Source: Sideroxydans sp. (lineage in GTDB: Bacteria > Pseudomonadota > Gammaproteobacteria > Burkholderiales > Gallionellaceae). From it: a stretch of DNA of 9,864 nt. A program made the position numbers and the translations under genes. The stretch covers positions 1 through 9,864 of the forward strand of contig JAVBYP010000224.1 of the NCBI GenBank assembly GCA_030823965.1, written 5' to 3'. This document shows positions 7,154-9,864 of the stretch, piece by piece (position 1 is the stretch's first letter; each line of letters starts with the position of its first letter). Under the pieces are notes generated by a model, which saw only the letters and a program-made list of their open reading frames with translations, did not search any database and had not been told where the DNA came from.

Positions 7154-8940
7154 AAAGATTCATCCCCGCTTCGTTCAATCTCGCCCACATCAGTTTGGCC
7201 TTGGTCGGCCTGATGTGGGTTTTGCCTTTTCTGAATTATCACCACGCCTTCCCCATCACCACCTTCCATCAAGAGTGGAGCACTGCGTTGTTGGGTGTGT
7301 GCGCTTTGCCGTTGTTGTTGACCGCTAGATATTGGCAGGCTCCTGAAGTGCCTTGCATCGTTCTGCTGCCGATTGGGCTGATGATGGTGTTGATGGTGCA
7401 ATTCCTCATTGGGAGAGTCTCGCACTTCGATCATTTGTTGCTGCTTTCCTTGTATTTTCTGTTTGCCGCATTGCTGATGATGCTGGGGCAACGCTTGCGC
7501 GAAGAATTGGGTTTGTCATTTGTCGTTACAGTGCTGGCGGTCTTCCTGTTGGTGGGAGCTGAGCTGAACGCCTTGGCGGGATTCTTGCAGCACTATCGTT
7601 GGGACACCTTCTTCAATTCGGTCGTCACCGTCAAGACCTCTGGCGCTGTTTACGGGAACACGGCCCAGCCTAATCATTTCGCCAATTTCATCGCGCTTGG
7701 CTTGCTCTCGCTTGGCCTGTTGTATACCAAACAAATACTGCGTTCATGGCAAACGGTCTTGCTGGCGGCACCATTGCTGTTCGTGTTGGTGTTGTCTGGC
7801 TCTCGCAGCAGTTGGCTCTATCTTACTTTTGCGCTCGTGCTGGCTTGGTTCTGGCAGCGTCGTGATGTGGCCTTACGTCCGTTGTGGCACTTCGCACTTG
7901 TGCTGTGGCTGGGTTTCATCGTGATGCATTTTGTCGTGCAGATTCCGTGGCTAGCGGGAGCGACAGGAAATGTCACTTCAGCAGAGCGTTTGTTCGGCGA
8001 GGCTGGTACTAACAGTATCCGGTTCCATCTATGGTACGAGGCGATACTCATCTTTGCACAGTTCCCATTGCTGGGGGCTGGGCTAGGCCAGTTCGCCTAT
8101 GAGCACCTCTTGCTCGGCAGTGAACTTCAGAATCCAGCGATAACAGGGCTTTATAACAACGCTCACAACATCGTCATGCAGATCGCTGCTGAGGCGGGGT
8201 TGGCAGGGCTGGCAGTTATGTTAGGGGCGGTTGGTGTGTGGTTCTGGCAATCTGTCGTACGCAAGACGCAGTTCGATATCGAGCATTGGTGGGCCTATGG
8301 AGCACTTGCCGTCATCACCATCCATAGCCAGTTGGAATATCCGCTCTGGTATCTATATTTCATAGGCATCGCAGCGGTATTGCTCGGGATGTTCGACAAG
8401 GATAGTTATCAATTGGAACTGCGTAAGGTGGGGCGCCTCTCGGTCGCCGTCATCGTCTTGCTAGGAACCACCTCTTTGTTTCAGGCGTACCAAGGTTACA
8501 AGCATCTAGAGGAAGCCTTGGCGCTGCGTGTGGCCGCGAGCAAAGATCCTAAATTCATTCCCATGGCGCGTGATGAGTTGTTAGTGGCGTACCGCTATCC
8601 ATTGTTGAGTTCTTACGCTGAACTATTTATCGCCAACATGATGGAGCCAAGTGCGGAGCATCTGAAAGACAAGCTCGACTTGAACGAGCGTGCCTTACGC
8701 TATATTCCGAATTCTCCTGTGGCCTACCATCAAGCACTGTTCTTGGCTTGGTCAGATCGTCCCGATGAGGCAAAGGAGATGATCGCTGATGCGATCTGGT
8801 CGTATCCGTTCGAGTTCCCAGCAGTCAAGACAGAGTTCGGTCAATTGGTGAAGCTGGATTCAGCCCGCTTCGGCCCTCTGTTAGAATTCGCCACCCAAAA
8901 ATACGAGGAGTACCAGCGTGCTGCAGTTCCTAGAAAATAA
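7147..8940 (+). CDS. PglL-type O-oligosaccharyltransferase / O-antigen ligase-like (Wzy_C superfamily) membrane protein
   Basis: A polytopic inner-membrane protein of about 597 residues that would act at the periplasmic face, transferring or polymerising lipid-linked glycans; in PglL-like enzymes the acceptor is often pilin. Using the TTG 7147 start: an N-terminal helix ending LPFLNYHHAF; many membrane segments; YGNTAQPNHFANF (about 169-181); GSRSSW with Arg220; the large periplasmic loop; NNAHNIVMQIAAEAGLAGL (337-355) with the family-typical His340; and HSQLEYPLWYLYFIG (393-407), a PglL-class signature. The last ~140 residues are soluble and helical, as in the Wzy_C_2 region, which favours a PglL-type enzyme over WaaL or a polymerase. 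The start is uncertain: no ATG is available before the first helix. TTG 7147 overlaps the DUF2892 stop by 7 bp and has AAAGG nearby; GTG 7102 would add 15 residues and a 52-bp overlap. The end overlaps the rhodanese gene by 23 bp. Confidence 0.85.
   Translation: MLKRFIPASFNLAHISLALVGLMWVLPFLNYHHAFPITTFHQEWSTALLGVCALPLLLTARYWQAPEVPCIVLLPIGLMMVLMVQFLIGRVSHFDHLLLLSLYFLFAALLMMLGQRLREELGLSFVVTVLAVFLLVGAELNALAGFLQHYRWDTFFNSVVTVKTSGAVYGNTAQPNHFANFIALGLLSLGLLYTKQILRSWQTVLLAAPLLFVLVLSGSRSSWLYLTFALVLAWFWQRRDVALRPLWHFALVLWLGFIVMHFVVQIPWLAGATGNVTSAERLFGEAGTNSIRFHLWYEAILIFAQFPLLGAGLGQFAYEHLLLGSELQNPAITGLYNNAHNIVMQIAAEAGLAGLAVMLGAVGVWFWQSVVRKTQFDIEHWWAYGALAVITIHSQLEYPLWYLYFIGIAAVLLGMFDKDSYQLELRKVGRLSVAVIVLLGTTSLFQAYQGYKHLEEALALRVAASKDPKFIPMARDELLVAYRYPLLSSYAELFIANMMEPSAEHLKDKLDLNERALRYIPNSPVAYHQALFLAWSDRPDEAKEMIADAIWSYPFEFPAVKTEFGQLVKLDSARFGPLLEFATQKYEEYQRAAVPRK
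8905..8910 (+). promoter_or_regulatory. Strong ribosome-binding site fixing the GTG start of the rhodanese
   Basis: GAGGAG lies 7 bases before GTG 8918, inside the end of the preceding gene. It is the best Shine-Dalgarno match in the window and justifies a GTG start despite the 23-bp overlap. The next ATG in frame would delete the membrane anchor. Confidence 0.75.
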
Positions 8941-9328
8941 CGTTCTCACCGTCTCTATCACCTTCATCAGCGGCTACATGCTGTTCTGGTCGTTCTATGG
9001 CAATCGCCTACGTGGAATCGCAGAGGTGGATACGCTGAATGCGATGAATCTGATCAACCGTCAGAACGCGGTCGTGTTGGATGTGCGCGAGCAAGGTGAA
9101 TATGACGCTGGGCACATCATCAACAGCCGTTTGATCCCGACAGGACAGTTGAAGGATCGAATCGGTGAGTTGGAGAAATATCGCGAACGCCCCATCGTCG
9201 TCGTATGTCGCAGTGGTGCGCGCGCTGCAGGGGCGACGGTATTCTTGAACAAACAAGGATTCAAACCGCACTTGCTGACGGGTGGTGTCATGGCTTGGCA
9301 AAAAGCCAATCTGCCATTGGAAAGATGA
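8918..9328 (+). CDS. yibN: Membrane-anchored rhodanese-like sulfurtransferase (YibN type)
   Basis: This 136-residue protein carries one N-terminal membrane helix (about residues 9-27) and a single rhodanese domain: VVLDVREQGEYDAGHI (52-67), VVVCRSGARA (94-103) with catalytic Cys97 in a six-residue loop, and a closing LLTGGVMAWQKANLPL. The complete active-site loop predicts real sulfane-sulfur transfer through a cysteine persulfide. Anchor orientation was not determined, but the domain probably faces the cytoplasm. The downstream order rhodanese-grxC-secB is the same as E. coli yibN-grxC-secB, which is why I use the symbol; from memory, the E. coli protein has lost the active-site cysteine, unlike this one. 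It begins inside the preceding gene and ends 3 bp before grxC, so it probably belongs to a single transcript. Confidence 0.9.
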   Translation: MLQFLENNVLTVSITFISGYMLFWSFYGNRLRGIAEVDTLNAMNLINRQNAVVLDVREQGEYDAGHIINSRLIPTGQLKDRIGELEKYRERPIVVVCRSGARAAGATVFLNKQGFKPHLLTGGVMAWQKANLPLER

Positions 9329-9331
9329 GCC

Positions 9332-9589
9332 ATGGCTAAAGTCATCATGTACTGCACAGCTGTTTGTCCCTACTGCGTCAATGCAGAACGATTGTTATTG
9401 AGCAAAGGGGTGAGAGAGATCGAGAAGATACGCATCGACTTGCAGCCAGAACAACGTGAACTGATGGAAGCAAAGACTGGGCGCCGTACTGTGCCGCAAA
9501 TCTATATCGACGAGACGCACGTGGGCGGATGCGATGATTTGTACGCACTAGACCGAGCTGGGGGCTTGATGCCTCTGCTTAACAATTAA
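9332..9589 (+). CDS. grxC: Glutaredoxin 3
   Basis: An 85-residue dithiol glutaredoxin that uses glutathione to reduce protein and mixed disulfides in the cytoplasm. It shows the thioredoxin-fold start KVIMYCTAVCPYC with active-site Cys12 and Cys15, the TVPQIYI cis-proline loop (53-59), and GGCDDL (65-70), which binds glutathione. An extra Cys8 precedes the active site, and Cys67 follows the GG. The length is normal for GrxC. ATG 9332 comes 3 bp after the rhodanese stop, and that overlap-like spacing suggests cotranslation. It lies between a persulfide-forming enzyme and secB, the conserved housekeeping order. Confidence 0.95.
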   Translation: MAKVIMYCTAVCPYCVNAERLLLSKGVREIEKIRIDLQPEQRELMEAKTGRRTVPQIYIDETHVGGCDDLYALDRAGGLMPLLNN

Positions 9590-9601
9590 CAAGGAATAGA
9601 A

Positions 9602-9864
9602 ATGACTGAAGCCGCCGCAGCACCCGCAGTACCCGTATTCAATATCGAGAAGCTCTATGTGAAAGACCTGTCGTTGGAGATCCCGAACGCGCCAGCTATC
9701 TTTTTGGAGCGCGTCAATCCACAGATCGATTTGCAATTGCAGACTCAAGCAGCGTCCATCGATGATGGGATATTCGAAGTCGTGGTCACCATCACCGTGA
9801 CAGCGAAGTTGCCCGAACAAGATAAGACCATGTTCCTCATCGAAGCTAAACAAGCGGGTATCTT
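9602..9864 (+). CDS. secB: Protein-export chaperone SecB, N-terminal part (cut by window edge)
   Basis: The first 87 codons are present and the gene runs off the right edge. SecB is a cytoplasmic homotetramer that keeps precursor proteins unfolded and hands them to SecA. Family features visible are [19 protein letters not shown] (13-31), [15 protein letters not shown] [13 protein letters not shown] (39-51) and the beta-strand region [13 protein letters not shown]. The N-terminal Ala/Pro-rich extension ([11 protein letters not shown]) is common in betaproteobacterial SecB. AAGGA at 9591-9595 is well placed for the ATG. In E. coli gpsA follows. Confidence 0.95.
   Translation, partial: MTEAAAAPAVPVFNIEKLYVKDLSLEIPNAPAIFLERVNPQIDLQLQTQAASIDDGIFEVVVTITVTAKLPEQDKTMFLIEAKQAGI

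Overview
This window reads as chromosomal DNA of a Gram-negative proteobacterium. Synteny and protein character favour a betaproteobacterium, possibly of the Nitrosomonadales type (iron or sulfur oxidisers, methylotrophs); the phylum is well supported, the order is a guess. The left end holds gpmI and envC on the minus strand. The right end holds a YibN-type rhodanese, grxC and secB on the plus strand. From memory, in E. coli these two groups are direct divergent neighbours (gpmM-envC against yibN-grxC-secB-gpsA). Here about 6.9 kb of accessory genes lies between them.

Left (1-2029, minus): gpmI encodes the metal-dependent, cofactor-independent phosphoglycerate mutase. It is followed after 8 bp by the 5' part of envC, a periplasmic activator of murein amidases, which runs off the window. 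Middle (2145-6794, plus): a 100-residue ArsR-family repressor has two cysteines spaced exactly like the sensing pair of the persulfide sensors BigR and SqrR. Next comes a 127-bp gap with a good sigma70 promoter whose -10 is covered by a 7+7 inverted repeat. An RND efflux pair follows: a periplasmic adaptor and a 1067-residue inner-membrane permease, overlapping by ATGA. A strong stem-loop terminator closes this unit.

Right (6944-9864, plus): a 69-residue DUF2892 membrane protein, a PglL/O-antigen-ligase-like polytopic membrane protein, a membrane-anchored rhodanese with an intact catalytic cysteine, a CPYC glutaredoxin and the start of SecB. The first three overlap or nearly abut and look like one transcription unit.

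The most interesting reading is that 2145-6794 is a sulfane-sulfur (persulfide) responsive RND efflux module. It lies beside the two building blocks (DUF2892 and rhodanese) that E. coli carries fused in YgaP under the BigR-like regulator YgaV. The cysteine spacing, promoter and inverted repeat are visible in the sequence. The ligand, the exported substrate and the regulatory link are inferences. There are no tRNAs, rRNAs, CRISPR arrays or insertion sequences that I can see.
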